The notes beneath the pieces were generated by a model that worked only from the letters and a program-made list of their open reading frames with translations, was not told the DNA's origin and searched no databases. This document shows, piece after piece, positions 7,122 to 16,620 of a stretch of 64,000 nt of DNA. The DNA comes from Spirosoma oryzicola (lineage in GTDB: Bacteria > Bacteroidota > Bacteroidia > Cytophagales > Spirosomataceae): contig NZ_CP089538.1 in assembly GCF_021233055.1 (NCBI RefSeq), forward strand, positions 5,534,501 through 5,598,500, read 5' to 3'. The translations under genes and the position numbers were made by a program. Numbering within the stretch: the first letter of the stretch is position 1; every line of letters begins with the position of its first letter.

Positions 7122-8330
7122 TTACTGTGCTTTACCGTTTGAGAGCGGTTTAGTTACCTTATCCCCTGCTCCTTTCGGCTTTTTCTTTTTCTTCTTGCTC
7201 GTCCGCGTTGCGTATTTGGCATCTAGCTTTTGTAGATCGCTGTTAAGGGCAGCAGCGGTAGCAGGCTCCTTCTCACCAATGGGCGTTAACACATCGAACG
7301 ATTCCGGAATAATTCCCCGCTTATTTAGTTCAGCTATCTCCAGAACACGCTCAATAGCCAACGGATACCAGGTGCTTTCCGTGCCGTAGCCAAACCACAT
7401 TAGTTTGCGGAAGATATCTGTCTTTTGCAGATAAGCGCGTCCTTTTTGGGTTTCAAGCGGTTTATCAATCGTCGGAATGTCGCGCAACGCGTCTATGTAC
7501 GTGTCTAGCTCGTAGTTTAAACAGCACTTCAAACGTCCACATTGCCCCGAAAGCTTTGCCGGATTTAATGACAAGTTTTGGTACCGCGCAGCAGATGTGG
7601 CAATGTTTTTAAAATCAGTAAGCCAGGTTGAACAGCAAAGCTCGCGTCCACACGACCCGATTCCGCCTAACCGACCCGCTTCCTGCCGCAAACTAATCTG
7701 ACGCATTTCGATGCGAGCCTTAAATTCGCTGGCAAGCATCTTGATGAGTTCCCGAAAGTCGACCCGCTCTTCGGACGAATAATAGAACGTTGCTTTTGTA
7801 TTATCGGACTGAAATTCGACGTCCGACAATTTCATGTTCAGCTTCAGTTCGCGAATAATTTCTCTGGATCGGTACAAAGCAGGAAGATCCCTTAAGATTG
7901 CCTGTTCGTGCCGTTCCATATCTTTAGGCGTCGTCAGTCGATGAATAACTTTCGTATCATCGTTTATTTTAACACCTTTCTTTTTCACCTGTAGCCTTAC
8001 CAGTTCGCCTTGCAGCGAAACAGCGCCAATGTGAAAACCCGATTGCATTTCAACGACTACATAGTCGCCCGTCGTTAGATCAAGTTGGTGAACATTGCGG
8101 TAGTACTCTTTTCGCCCACCCTTGAACTTCACCTCAACCACGTCATATTTTAAGCCCGGCATCGCGATATCGCTTAGCCAGTCAAACGAATTTAGCTTAT
8201 TACATCCTCCGGTGCCGCACCCTCCGCTACCGCATCCGCCAGTGGCCGTTTTCTGCGGTTCCCCGCCGGGCCCGTCGGATGCTCCTCGCTGCGTGCCACA
8301 ACCGCCAGTTGTGCAGGATTTACAACCCAT
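7122..8330 (-). CDS. ricT: PSP1-domain protein, RicT (YaaT) homologue
   Basis: 402 residues. A Gly/Cys-rich leader with Cys3, 6, 11, 33, 38 and 43 precedes a PSP1 C-terminal-type domain (about residues 60-300). This holds the conserved GSCGRELCCSTWL and CGRLKCCLNYE blocks seen in RicT/YaaT. The tail is lysine-rich (KKKKKKPKG). In Bacillus, RicT forms an iron-sulfur complex with RicA and RicF that affects RNase Y-dependent RNA maturation; partners are not in this window. The Cys-rich leader adds further possible metal ligands. It is the last gene of a minus-strand run following purD, with 81 bases between them. Confidence 0.85.
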   Translation of the reverse strand: MGCKSCTTGGCGTQRGASDGPGGEPQKTATGGCGSGGCGTGGCNKLNSFDWLSDIAMPGLKYDVVEVKFKGGRKEYYRNVHQLDLTTGDYVVVEMQSGFHIGAVSLQGELVRLQVKKKGVKINDDTKVIHRLTTPKDMERHEQAILRDLPALYRSREIIRELKLNMKLSDVEFQSDNTKATFYYSSEERVDFRELIKMLASEFKARIEMRQISLRQEAGRLGGIGSCGRELCCSTWLTDFKNIATSAARYQNLSLNPAKLSGQCGRLKCCLNYELDTYIDALRDIPTIDKPLETQKGRAYLQKTDIFRKLMWFGYGTESTWYPLAIERVLEIAELNKRGIIPESFDVLTPIGEKEPATAAALNSDLQKLDAKYATRTSKKKKKKPKGAGDKVTKPLSNGKAQ

Positions 8331-8411
8331 ATTGATCTATAAATTACGGCGTACAATTCCCGAATAACCCGTACCAAGATCGCACATTGTATTCCGTAAA
8401 TTGCAAACCAG

Positions 8412-9698
8412 TTAATCAGCGTACCGAATCAAATCAAGACCAATGTCTTTTCGGTACTGCTTTCCTTCAAACTGAACCATTCGAGCCGCTTCCTGCGATT
8501 TTCGAACGGCATTCTCAAGCGAATTAGCCTGAGCCGTTATGGCCAGTACTCGTCCGCCATTGGTTAGTACCTGGTCACCGTTAGCCAGCGTCCCAGCATG
8601 AAAAGCCGTTACATCTTCCAAACGTTCCAGATCCAAAATGATTTTACCTTTCTCGTAAGTATCCGGGTAACCACCCGATACCACAACGGTTGTTACAGCC
8701 GTCTGGGGCGAAACCTGCATGGTGATTTTATCCAACGTACCCTCAGCCGCTGCCGCCATCAGTTCAACGAAGTCCGTTTGAAGCCTCGGCAGGACAACTT
8801 CGGTTTCGGGATCACCCATGCGGGCGTTGTATTCGATAACGTAAGGTTCGCCATTTACTTTCATCAAACCGATGAAAATAAATCCTTTATACTGAATCCC
8901 TTCTTTCAGTAAACCAGCCAGCGTTGGCTTCACCACTTTTTCTTCTACTTTCCGCAGGAACGTATCCGTAGCAAATACTACTGGCGAAACTGCGCCCATG
9001 CCGCCGGTATTTAGTCCGGTGTCGCCTTCGCCAATCCGCTTGTAGTCTTTGGCTTCAGGCAGAATTTTATAATTGACGCCATCGCTTAATACGAAGACAG
9101 ACAACTCGATACCGCGCAAAAATTGCTCCACGACTACTTTACTGCCCGCATCGCCAAACTTATTGCCATCGAGCATATCGTAAAATGCCTTTTTAGCATC
9201 AGCTACCGTCTCGGCGATGATCACGCCTTTACCAGCCGCTAACCCATCGGCTTTTAACACAATTGGCAGCGAATGCTTCTCCAGGTAAGCTAATCCTTCG
9301 TTAAGCGTTGCCGCAGTGAACGTCTGCGACGAAGCCGTTGGAATGCCGTAGCGAGTCATAAACTGCTTCGAGAAATCTTTGCTTCCTTCCAACTGAGCTC
9401 CCTGTGCATCAGGGCCGACGATTCGCAGGTCAGCCAGATCGGGTTGCTGTCGAATGTAATCGACGACACCGTTTACCAGCGGTTCTTCAGGGCCAACAAT
9501 TAGCAGGCTGATGTCATTAGACCGTACAGCGTCGGCAACTGCCGAGAAATCATTATAACTAATTGGTAAATTGGTAGCTACCTGCGCCGTTCCAGCGTTA
9601 CCCGGAGCAACAAAGAGCTTATCACACGACGGGCTTTGCGACAATTTCCACGCAAACGCATGTTCGCGACCACCCGAACCTAGTATTAGTATATTCAT
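8412..9698 (-). CDS. purD: Phosphoribosylamine-glycine ligase
   Basis: 428 residues from ATG 9698; a TTG one codon earlier is an unlikely start. The ATP-grasp enzyme is recognised by the N-terminal NILILGSGGREHAFAWKL block, VLKADGLAAGKGVI near residue 140, and EYNARMGDPETEVVLPRL near 290. It catalyses the second step of IMP synthesis, making glycinamide ribonucleotide. Another purine gene, purB, lies 11 kb away in its own transcription unit, so purine genes are scattered. Length and motifs are complete. Confidence 0.97.
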   Translation of the reverse strand: MNILILGSGGREHAFAWKLSQSPSCDKLFVAPGNAGTAQVATNLPISYNDFSAVADAVRSNDISLLIVGPEEPLVNGVVDYIRQQPDLADLRIVGPDAQGAQLEGSKDFSKQFMTRYGIPTASSQTFTAATLNEGLAYLEKHSLPIVLKADGLAAGKGVIIAETVADAKKAFYDMLDGNKFGDAGSKVVVEQFLRGIELSVFVLSDGVNYKILPEAKDYKRIGEGDTGLNTGGMGAVSPVVFATDTFLRKVEEKVVKPTLAGLLKEGIQYKGFIFIGLMKVNGEPYVIEYNARMGDPETEVVLPRLQTDFVELMAAAAEGTLDKITMQVSPQTAVTTVVVSGGYPDTYEKGKIILDLERLEDVTAFHAGTLANGDQVLTNGGRVLAITAQANSLENAVRKSQEAARMVQFEGKQYRKDIGLDLIRYAD

Positions 9699-9787
9699 CA
9701 AGTTTTCAACTACCAGTTCTCAGCTTTCTATGCGTTTAAGCGGTACAACTTGCTTTTCACGTTAAAATCTGAAAACTGATAACCGTT

Positions 9788-11995
9788 TTAATTGGCTACT
9801 TCAGACAGGAATTTAATACGCATCAACCGTAAATCCTGTTCCGTAAAATCATCTCCTCCAAATTCACGCATGGCAACGGCAATGTTGTCGCTCTCGGCCT
9901 GCATGAAGTACTCGTAGATTTCGTCCTGCCGGTCCTCGTCCATGACCTGATTGATGTAATAATCGAGGTTAAGTCTGGTCCCAGAGTAACAAATGTGCTC
10001 GATTTCTTCCATCAAATCCTCCATCGAAAGCGATTTCGACTCGGCGATTTCTTCCAGATCGACTTTGCGGTCAATTTGCTGGATTATATAAATCTTAACC
10101 TTCGACTTGTTGACCGTCGATTTGATAACGACATCCTTCGCTGTCTCAATATCGTTGTCTTCGACGTACTTGGTTATCAAGTCGATGAATGGACGACCGA
10201 ATTTCTGCACCTTCCCCATACCGACGCCGTTGATTTGCGCCATCTCTTCGCGAGTGGTTGGGTAGGTCGTAGCCATTTCTTCCATTGACGGGTCCTGGAA
10301 GATGACATACGGTGGCAGATTTTTCTCTTTGGCGATCTTTTTCCGGAGCGCTTTCAGCAAGCCTAGCAACTCCTCATCGTAAGCGGCCCCACCTGATGAA
10401 GGTGCCGAATCCTTATCGTCATCTTCTTTCTGCTCAACAATTTGATCATAGTCATGATCTTTCGAGAGCGAGATGGGATACGGATCTTCGATGTAGTTCA
10501 GCCCCCTCTGCGTTAACTTGAGAATACCGTAATTATCGACATCTTTCTCGATGTAGCCGTAAATGGTAATCTGCTTTAGCAGCGAGCACCAGAATAAAGG
10601 GCTTTCGTTGAACTCCCGACCTTTGCCGTAAACTTCCAGACGGTTATGCTCATAGCTGGTTACGTACTGGTTGTTCGTTGCCGTCAGTACGTCACTCAGG
10701 TGAGCTACGTCAAATCGCTGATCGGTTTGAAGAACGGCCTGTAAAGCCAGTACAACCTCATTCTGTACCTTAAATTTTTCGGCTGGCTTTATACAATTGT
10801 CGCAAAAACCACAGTCTTTCTCTAGGTACTCACCGAAATAGCCTAACAGTTGACGACGACGGCATACACCCAGATTGGCATATGAGACCATTTCAGTCAG
10901 CAAATGTTTGGCGTTATCGCGCTCAGTGACTGGTTTATCTTTGTTGAATTTCTCCAGCTTAACGATGTCATCATAGCTGTAGAACATGACGCAGTTGCCT
11001 TCCAGTCCATCGCGACCAGCCCGGCCTGTCTCCTGGTAATACCCTTCGAGCGATTTTGGCGCATCGTAGTGAATGACAAAGCGAACATCGGGCTTATCGA
11101 TTCCCATCCCGAACGCGATGGTCGCGCAGATAACATCAACGTCTTCATTCAGGAAAGCGTCCTGATTAGCCATTCGGGTTTGCGGATCAAGCCCGGCATG
11201 ATATGGCAACGCCTTAACGTCATTGACGCTTAACAACTCAGCAATTTCTTCAACCGTTTTACGACTTAGGCAATAGACGATTCCCGATTTGCCTTTGTTT
11301 TGTTTAACGTATTTGATAAGCTGTTTTTTAGCGTCGATCTTCGGCTTGATCTCGTAGTAAAGGTTTTTACGATTGAAGGACGTTTTGTAGAGATTGGCAT
11401 CCTCCATTTGCAGGTTTTTCTGTATATCCTGCTGTACTTTAGGTGTAGCGGTAGCGGTAAGCGCAATGACAGGTAAGTTACCGATGTTGTCGACGATGCC
11501 GCGTATTTTTCGGTATTCTGGCCGAAAATCATGACCCCATTCAGAAATACAGTGTGCTTCGTCAATGGCAACGAATGAAATATTGGCTTTCTTCAAAAAA
11601 TCCAAGTTTTCTTCCTTTGTCAACGATTCCGGCGCAATGTATAGTAGTTTAAGCGAACCATTAAGCGTGTCTCTCTTTACTTTGTTCATTTCAGCCTTGG
11701 AAAGCGTCGAGTTTAGAAACTGCGCGTTCACGCCAAAGGCGTTTAATTGATCAACCTGATTCTTCATCAGGGCAATCAACGGCGAAATGACAACGGCTGT
11801 GCCTTCACTGACAATAGCCGGTAATTGATAGCACAGCGATTTTCCTGCACCCGTAGGCATGATAACGAACGTATTACGGCCCGCCAAAATGCTGTGAATA
11901 ATGGCTTCCTGATCGCCCCGGAACTGACTATACCCAAAAATCTCTTTTAGCCGCTCTTTGATGGTCACATGGACCGTCTGATCAACCTGCATCAT
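9788..11995 (-). CDS. recQ: ATP-dependent DNA helicase RecQ
   Basis: 735 residues. Helicase motifs in order: GAGKS at 49-53, DEAH at 145-148, ALTATAT, the QETGRAGRDG motif VI, then a zinc-binding RQC region (CRRRQLLGYFGE, CGFCDNC), winged helix, and an HRDC domain (LLGLLKALRKKIA to GVGMGKVQKFG). About 100 further residues with acidic stretches follow, longer than the 610-residue E. coli enzyme; I recall this extended form as common in Bacteroidota. It unwinds 3'-5' during recombination and fork repair. ATG codons at 11995 and 11992 are equivalent choices. Divergent from kdsD. Confidence 0.96.
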   Translation of the reverse strand: MMQVDQTVHVTIKERLKEIFGYSQFRGDQEAIIHSILAGRNTFVIMPTGAGKSLCYQLPAIVSEGTAVVISPLIALMKNQVDQLNAFGVNAQFLNSTLSKAEMNKVKRDTLNGSLKLLYIAPESLTKEENLDFLKKANISFVAIDEAHCISEWGHDFRPEYRKIRGIVDNIGNLPVIALTATATPKVQQDIQKNLQMEDANLYKTSFNRKNLYYEIKPKIDAKKQLIKYVKQNKGKSGIVYCLSRKTVEEIAELLSVNDVKALPYHAGLDPQTRMANQDAFLNEDVDVICATIAFGMGIDKPDVRFVIHYDAPKSLEGYYQETGRAGRDGLEGNCVMFYSYDDIVKLEKFNKDKPVTERDNAKHLLTEMVSYANLGVCRRRQLLGYFGEYLEKDCGFCDNCIKPAEKFKVQNEVVLALQAVLQTDQRFDVAHLSDVLTATNNQYVTSYEHNRLEVYGKGREFNESPLFWCSLLKQITIYGYIEKDVDNYGILKLTQRGLNYIEDPYPISLSKDHDYDQIVEQKEDDDKDSAPSSGGAAYDEELLGLLKALRKKIAKEKNLPPYVIFQDPSMEEMATTYPTTREEMAQINGVGMGKVQKFGRPFIDLITKYVEDNDIETAKDVVIKSTVNKSKVKIYIIQQIDRKVDLEEIAESKSLSMEDLMEEIEHICYSGTRLNLDYYINQVMDEDRQDEIYEYFMQAESDNIAVAMREFGGDDFTEQDLRLMRIKFLSEVAN

Positions 11996-12026
11996 TCTAC
12001 AAATCGTACAAAAGTTACCTTTACTC

Positions 12027-12066
12027 TATTCGCTTACCGTATCTTTGCTACTAAAGTAAGCGAATA
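12027..12066. repeat. 11-base inverted repeat between recQ and kdsD
   Basis: tattcgcttac (12027-12037) and its perfect complement gtaagcgaata (12056-12066) flank an 18-base spacer. The spacer contains the kdsD -7 element. Since transcription would start inside or just before the right arm, it is more likely a DNA-level operator than an RNA hairpin. Confidence 0.5.
12040..12047 (+). promoter_or_regulatory. Candidate -7 element (TATCTTTG) of kdsD
   Basis: Exact match to TAnnTTTG, 52 bases before ATG 12100. No TTTG is seen at the expected -33 distance. Confidence 0.45.
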
Positions 12067-12099
12067 TACACAGCAAACTGTTCTTCATCGCGAAAACTG

Positions 12100-13071
12100 A
12101 TGTTGAAAGTATTAAAAAATTCCAAAACAATTGCTCAGCAGGTATTACTAGCCGAGGCTGATGCCATTCGTCACGCAGTTGACCTACTCGATGACCAGTT
12201 TGACACAGTCGTTGACACAATTCTCAACTCAACAGGTAGACTAGTTGTAACCGGTGTTGGCAAGAGCGCACTGATCGGTCAGAAAATTGTGGCAACCATG
12301 AATTCTACGGGCACGCCCGCCCTGTTCATGCACGCAGCCGATGCGATACATGGCGATCTAGGTATGATTCAGGCGGATGATGTTGTCCTTATCCTGTCGA
12401 AAAGTGGTAATACCGCCGAGATTAAAGTATTGTTACCTCTATTAAAGCGGACAAGCGTCCGCATAATTGCCTTAGTAAGCGATCACGAATCCTATCTGGC
12501 GCAGCATGCTAACTATGTGCTCCGGGCTTTTGCTGAACGGGAAGCAGATCCTATGAATCTGGCTCCAACGACAAGTACAACGGTTGCGTTGGCTCTGGGT
12601 GATGCGTTAGCCATCAGTCTATTAGAAGCTCGTGGTTTCACTCGGCACGACTTTGCGCGGTTCCATCCAGGAGGGTCACTCGGCAAAAAGTTGTATCTAA
12701 AAGTCGCTGATATCTTTCCGCACAACCAATGCCCACAGGTGTTGCTTGATACATTAGTCAAAGATGTAATTTTCGAGATTTCGGCAAAACGATTAGGTGC
12801 AACGGCAGTCATTAATGCCGATGGCCTGCTGGAAGGCATTGTAACGGACGGCGATATCCGTCGCATGGCCTATCAGCACGATACATTTTGGGAGCTTCGA
12901 GCGCGCGATGTAATGACCGCTATGCCGATATGCGTTGAAGCTGACGAATATGCCATGGTTGCTCTCCAGCTAATGCGGGATCGGGATATTTCGCAGCTGA
13001 TTGTTACCGAAAACAATCACGTAAAGGGATTTATCCATTTACACGACTTACTCAAAGAAGGGCTAGTATAG
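12100..13071 (+). CDS. kdsD: Arabinose-5-phosphate isomerase, KpsF/GutQ/KdsD family
   Basis: 323 residues: a SIS sugar-isomerase domain (about 35-170, with VVTGVGKSALIGQKI and ILSKSGNTAEI), the GGSLGKKL linker, then two CBS domains (about 205-323). This matches D-arabinose 5-phosphate isomerase, which converts ribulose 5-phosphate for Kdo synthesis, the inner lipopolysaccharide sugar. No other Kdo gene is adjacent. The gene is followed by about 350 bases without a clear gene before the ECF sigma factor. Confidence 0.9.
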   Translation: MLKVLKNSKTIAQQVLLAEADAIRHAVDLLDDQFDTVVDTILNSTGRLVVTGVGKSALIGQKIVATMNSTGTPALFMHAADAIHGDLGMIQADDVVLILSKSGNTAEIKVLLPLLKRTSVRIIALVSDHESYLAQHANYVLRAFAEREADPMNLAPTTSTTVALALGDALAISLLEARGFTRHDFARFHPGGSLGKKLYLKVADIFPHNQCPQVLLDTLVKDVIFEISAKRLGATAVINADGLLEGIVTDGDIRRMAYQHDTFWELRARDVMTAMPICVEADEYAMVALQLMRDRDISQLIVTENNHVKGFIHLHDLLKEGLV

Positions 13072-13170
13072 TCTCCCAACTCCCTTTCCATTGCCTTCTG
13101 CGTTACAAACACATCGTAATGCGGGAGGCTTTTCTGTTAAATTAGTAAGTTGACAGCTTAGGGAAAACAC

Positions 13171-13242
13171 TGTGGACTTCTCGTTTGTTTTGTTGAAGTC
13201 TTCCACACTTCTCTTTCCACACTATGTGGGAATAATTCCACA
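13171..13242. promoter_or_regulatory. Cluster of TTCCACA/TGTGGA elements in the 13072-13420 intergenic region
   Basis: The gap 13072-13420 holds no convincing gene. It contains TGTGGA (13171-13176), TTCCACA at 13201-13207, 13215-13221 and 13236-13242, and the inverted TGTGGGAA at 13225-13232. Pairs form near-palindromes about 10-20 bases apart. A regulator-binding array for the downstream sigma gene is plausible; DnaA boxes are a less likely alternative. Confidence 0.4.
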
Positions 13243-13420
13243 ATGGACTAATCAACCATTACGTTTTCTTTTTCTGGCACAGAAAAAATATATGCAGTAA
13301 ACTGCTGTTTTTTAGACCGTTACCTGCTAACCAAGGGAGATGATTCAAAATAAGCAAAGGCTGGTTGCTTTTTTGTCTAGTACCTTATCAAATCAGGTTC
13401 AACAAAAAACATTTGTAATC

Positions 13421-13936
13421 ATGACTGCGCTCGAATTCACTCATCATATCGGAAAAGTGTCCAAATCGTTGCGCCCATTCGCGCTGCGGCTCACGAAAGA
13501 TGTTGAAGATGCCAACGATTTGCTGCAAGACACTCTTCTGAAAGCTTTTACCAACCGTGACAAATACACAGATGGTACGAACCTGAAAGCGTGGTTGTAT
13601 ACAATCATGAAGAACACGTTCATCACCAACTATCAGCGAATGGTTCGGAAAAATACATTCATCGACACGACAGACAATTTACACTATATTAACTCGACAG
13701 AAAGCAGCACGGATAACCTAGCTTATTCGTCATTCGCTCAAGACGACATCAACCGGGCAGTGAACGGCCTCGATGACACATATAGAACACCGTTCATGAT
13801 GCACTTCCGTGGTTTTAAATACCATGAGATTGCCGCTAAACTTGACATCCCCATTGGAACGGTTAAAAACCGCATCCACATCGCAAGAAAAGAGCTGAAA
13901 GACCAGTTAAAGGTATACGCTCACTTCAACAGCTAA
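13421..13936 (+). CDS. ECF-type RNA polymerase sigma factor
   Basis: 171 residues from ATG 13421 (MTALEFTHH). An in-frame ATG at 13340 would add 27 residues without sigma-factor character. Region 2 includes DANDLLQDTLLKAFTN and LKAWLYTIMKNTFITNYQR; region 4 includes HEIAAKLDIPIGTVKNRIHIARKEL. No anti-sigma gene is adjacent, unlike many FecI-type systems. I recall closely similar stand-alone ECF factors throughout Bacteroidota; their regulon is not evident from this sequence. The upstream TTCCACA cluster may regulate it. Confidence 0.88.
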   Translation: MTALEFTHHIGKVSKSLRPFALRLTKDVEDANDLLQDTLLKAFTNRDKYTDGTNLKAWLYTIMKNTFITNYQRMVRKNTFIDTTDNLHYINSTESSTDNLAYSSFAQDDINRAVNGLDDTYRTPFMMHFRGFKYHEIAAKLDIPIGTVKNRIHIARKELKDQLKVYAHFNS

Positions 13937-14040
13937 AAAATATTTGCAGATAAGATTGTTTTCTGCGAGACTTTTGTGACCTTGGTCCGTCTCAACCGTA
14001 TTGATTGAGTAGTTTTTGGTTAAAAAAGAGGAAGGTTCGG

Positions 14041-14072
14041 AAAGTTGGGTAGGATTCTGCCCAACTTTTTTG
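14041..14072 (+). terminator. Terminator downstream of the sigma factor gene
   Basis: Arms aaagttggg (14041-14049) and cccaacttt (14060-14068), followed by a T run and TGTTTT. It lies about 105 bases after the stop, so the sigma mRNA has a fairly long 3' tail. Confidence 0.8.
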
Positions 14073-14218
14073 TTTTATAAAATTTTGATAAGCAGTAGAT
14101 TAACAGAATTTCATCTAATAGGCATCGCAATTACGTCAGCGCTATGGTTAAGTATTAAAACAAAAAGGTTAACTAGCCACTTACTCGTGTAGCCAGTTCC
14201 TCAATCAATCATTCTGTA

Positions 14219-15694
14219 ATGCCTCAGCGCGTCCTCGTTATCGGTGCCGGATTTGCCGGACTAGCCGCTGCAACCAGCTTAGCCGATAAGGGCTACGATG
14301 TTACGATACTTGAAAAAAATAATATGCCCGGCGGGAGAGCACGGGTTTTTCGAGCCGACGGATTTACGTTCGACATGGGACCTAGTTGGTACTGGATGCC
14401 CGACGTATTTGAAAACTATTTTGCCCGCTTCGGCAAAAAGCCGTCCGATTATTATAACCTAGTTCGGCTTGATCCTTCTTATACCGTTGTATTTAGTGCT
14501 GACGAGGCCATTGACCTACCTGCTGGTCAGGAAAATTTAGAAAAGCTTTTCGAACAGATAGAGCCCGGTAGCGCTCTCCGCCTACGTGAATTCCTGAAAC
14601 AAGCGTCGTATAAGTACGATGTTGGTATGAACAAGTTTGTCTGGAAGCCAAGCCGTTCTATTACGGAGTTTTTAAGTCTAAAATTGCTTTACGACGTTAC
14701 TCGACTCGACGTCTTCCAATCCTTTGCCAGTCACGCCCGGAAATTCTTTAAAAATTCTCGTTTGTTGGAGATCATTGAATTTCCAGTCTTATTTCTTGGT
14801 GCTACACCTGGCAACACACCTGCTATGTACAGCCTGATGAACTACGCGGAAATGGCGATGGGTACTTGGTATCCGATGGGTGGAATGCACGAGATAGTCA
14901 AAGCAATGGTTAGCTTAGCCGAGGAAAAAGGCGTCAAAATACTACTGAACCAGACTGTACAAGAAATCGGTGTTACGCATGGACGAGCACACCGTGTGGT
15001 TACCGATCAGGGTATCTTTGAGACAGACGTGGTTGTGGCCGGAGCTGATTATAATCACGTTGAGACAAATCTGGTAGATGCGGCTTACCGTAACTACGAC
15101 GATCGGTACTGGCAGACGCGGGTTATGGCACCTTCCTCACTTCTATTCTACCTGGGCGTAAACAAGCGGGTCCCGCGTTTGCAACATCATAACTTGTTTT
15201 TTGATGAGGACTTTTCGTTGCACGCGCAGGAGATCTACGAAACGCCCCGTTGGCCAACAAAACCGCTTTTCTACGCATCAGCCCCATCCAAAACGGACCC
15301 ATCTGTCGCTCCTGAAGGGTGCGAGAACTTATTTTTACTGATCCCTGTAGCGCCTGACCTGACCGACGACGAAGCCACACGCGAACGCTACTTCAATCTT
15401 ATCATGGATCGGCTGGAAGCCTACGTAGGTGAAGACGTTCGCAGTTATGTTGTCTATAAGCGGAGTTATGCTCATAAGGACTTTAAGAGCGATTATAACG
15501 CTTTCCGGGGAAATGCGTACGGTCTGGCAAACACACTTAAACAAACGGCCCTGCTCAAGCCATCGTTAAAAAACAAAAAAGTGAACAATCTGTTCTACAC
15601 GGGTCAGCTAACCGTTCCGGGCCCAGGAGTTCCACCATCTCTCATCTCAGGTCTCGTCGTTGCCGATGAGGTAGAAAAAGATTTTTTCAACTAA
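14219..15694 (+). CDS. crtI: Phytoene desaturase
   Basis: 491 residues. An N-terminal dinucleotide-binding motif (VLVIGAGFAGLAAATSLADKG, split from its acidic strand end VTILEK) and PGGRARVF identify a CrtI-type FAD enzyme. The C-terminal block GQLTVPGPGVPPSLISG is the bacterial-type phytoene dehydrogenase signature. It introduces double bonds into phytoene to give lycopene or neurosporene. crtB follows after 26 bases in the same orientation, so the pair is probably one operon for membrane carotenoids. No cyclase or hydroxylase genes are in this window. Confidence 0.95.
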   Translation: MPQRVLVIGAGFAGLAAATSLADKGYDVTILEKNNMPGGRARVFRADGFTFDMGPSWYWMPDVFENYFARFGKKPSDYYNLVRLDPSYTVVFSADEAIDLPAGQENLEKLFEQIEPGSALRLREFLKQASYKYDVGMNKFVWKPSRSITEFLSLKLLYDVTRLDVFQSFASHARKFFKNSRLLEIIEFPVLFLGATPGNTPAMYSLMNYAEMAMGTWYPMGGMHEIVKAMVSLAEEKGVKILLNQTVQEIGVTHGRAHRVVTDQGIFETDVVVAGADYNHVETNLVDAAYRNYDDRYWQTRVMAPSSLLFYLGVNKRVPRLQHHNLFFDEDFSLHAQEIYETPRWPTKPLFYASAPSKTDPSVAPEGCENLFLLIPVAPDLTDDEATRERYFNLIMDRLEAYVGEDVRSYVVYKRSYAHKDFKSDYNAFRGNAYGLANTLKQTALLKPSLKNKKVNNLFYTGQLTVPGPGVPPSLISGLVVADEVEKDFFN

Positions 15695-15720
15695 TAGATC
15701 TAACCCCTCCTGCTCAATCT

Positions 15721-16557
15721 ATGATGGCGTTGTTCAACACAACCGCACTGAAATGTAGTAAGCTAATTACAGAACATTACAGTACGTCGTTTACTCTAGG
15801 CATTAAAACGCTGGACCGCAAATTTCATTTGCCGATCTACGCCATCTATGGATTTGTTCGGTACGCTGACGAAATTGTCGACACATTCCATGAATACGAC
15901 AAGAAGACGCTGCTCGATCGCTTCAAGTTTGATACTTACCAGGCAATCGAAGAGGGAATCAGTCTAAATCCGATTCTGCAATCTTTCCAACTCGTTGTAA
16001 AACAGTATAAGATTGAACACGAACTGATCGAATCATTCTTGAAAAGTATGGAGATGGACCTGTACTTTCAGGATTACGATGCCGAGGGCTATAACGAATA
16101 CATTTACGGTTCTGCCGAAGTAGTTGGCCTAATGTGCCTGCGCGTTTTCTGTGAGGGAAATCACTCTGAATTTGATCGACTTTGCGAACCCGCTCGAAAA
16201 CTTGGTTCGGCTTTTCAAAAAGTAAACTTCCTTCGTGATCTGAAAAGTGATTTTGTCGATCGGGGCCGAACGTATTTTCCCGGCGTCAATTTTAGTGAGT
16301 TTGGCCGTGACACCAAGCAACTAATTGAAGATGACATTCAGCGCGATTTCGATGAAGCCTATAAGGGCATTCTGAATCTGCCACGAGGGGCTCGACTAGG
16401 CGTTTATCTGGCTTACGCTTATTACCAGACGCTATTTAACAAGATCAAGCAATTGCCCGCTTCCCGAATACAAAACGAGCGGATTCGCGTGCCGAACCCC
16501 CAAAAGTTTGCCCTGCTGGCCCAAACGTATCTGAAGTTCCGACTCAACGTTATTTAA
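15721..16557 (+). CDS. crtB: Phytoene synthase
   Basis: 278 residues. Two aspartate-rich prenyl-diphosphate sites are present: D50-E-I-V-D54 in RYADEIVDTF, and DLKSD in FLRDLKSDFVDRGRTYFP. The family condenses two geranylgeranyl diphosphates to phytoene, supplying the substrate of the upstream CrtI. Two successive ATG codons at 15721 and 15724 are equivalent starts. Length is normal for bacterial CrtB. Confidence 0.95.
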   Translation: MMALFNTTALKCSKLITEHYSTSFTLGIKTLDRKFHLPIYAIYGFVRYADEIVDTFHEYDKKTLLDRFKFDTYQAIEEGISLNPILQSFQLVVKQYKIEHELIESFLKSMEMDLYFQDYDAEGYNEYIYGSAEVVGLMCLRVFCEGNHSEFDRLCEPARKLGSAFQKVNFLRDLKSDFVDRGRTYFPGVNFSEFGRDTKQLIEDDIQRDFDEAYKGILNLPRGARLGVYLAYAYYQTLFNKIKQLPASRIQNERIRVPNPQKFALLAQTYLKFRLNVI

Positions 16558-16620
16558 CGAAGCAAACGGCTCTTTGTAAGTTATCACCTTACTGGTAGCC
16601 AGCCCTGCCTGCCTTTTCGC

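Noticed and set aside
13171..13242. Replication origin (DnaA box cluster)
   Set aside because: The TTCCACA units are only partial matches to TTATCCACA, no AT-rich unwinding region or dnaA/dnaN neighbour is seen, so an operator array is preferred.
13340..13420. Upstream ATG extending the ECF sigma factor by 27 residues
   Set aside because: The extension shows no sigma-factor character; the start at 13421 fits the expected N-terminus of region 2.
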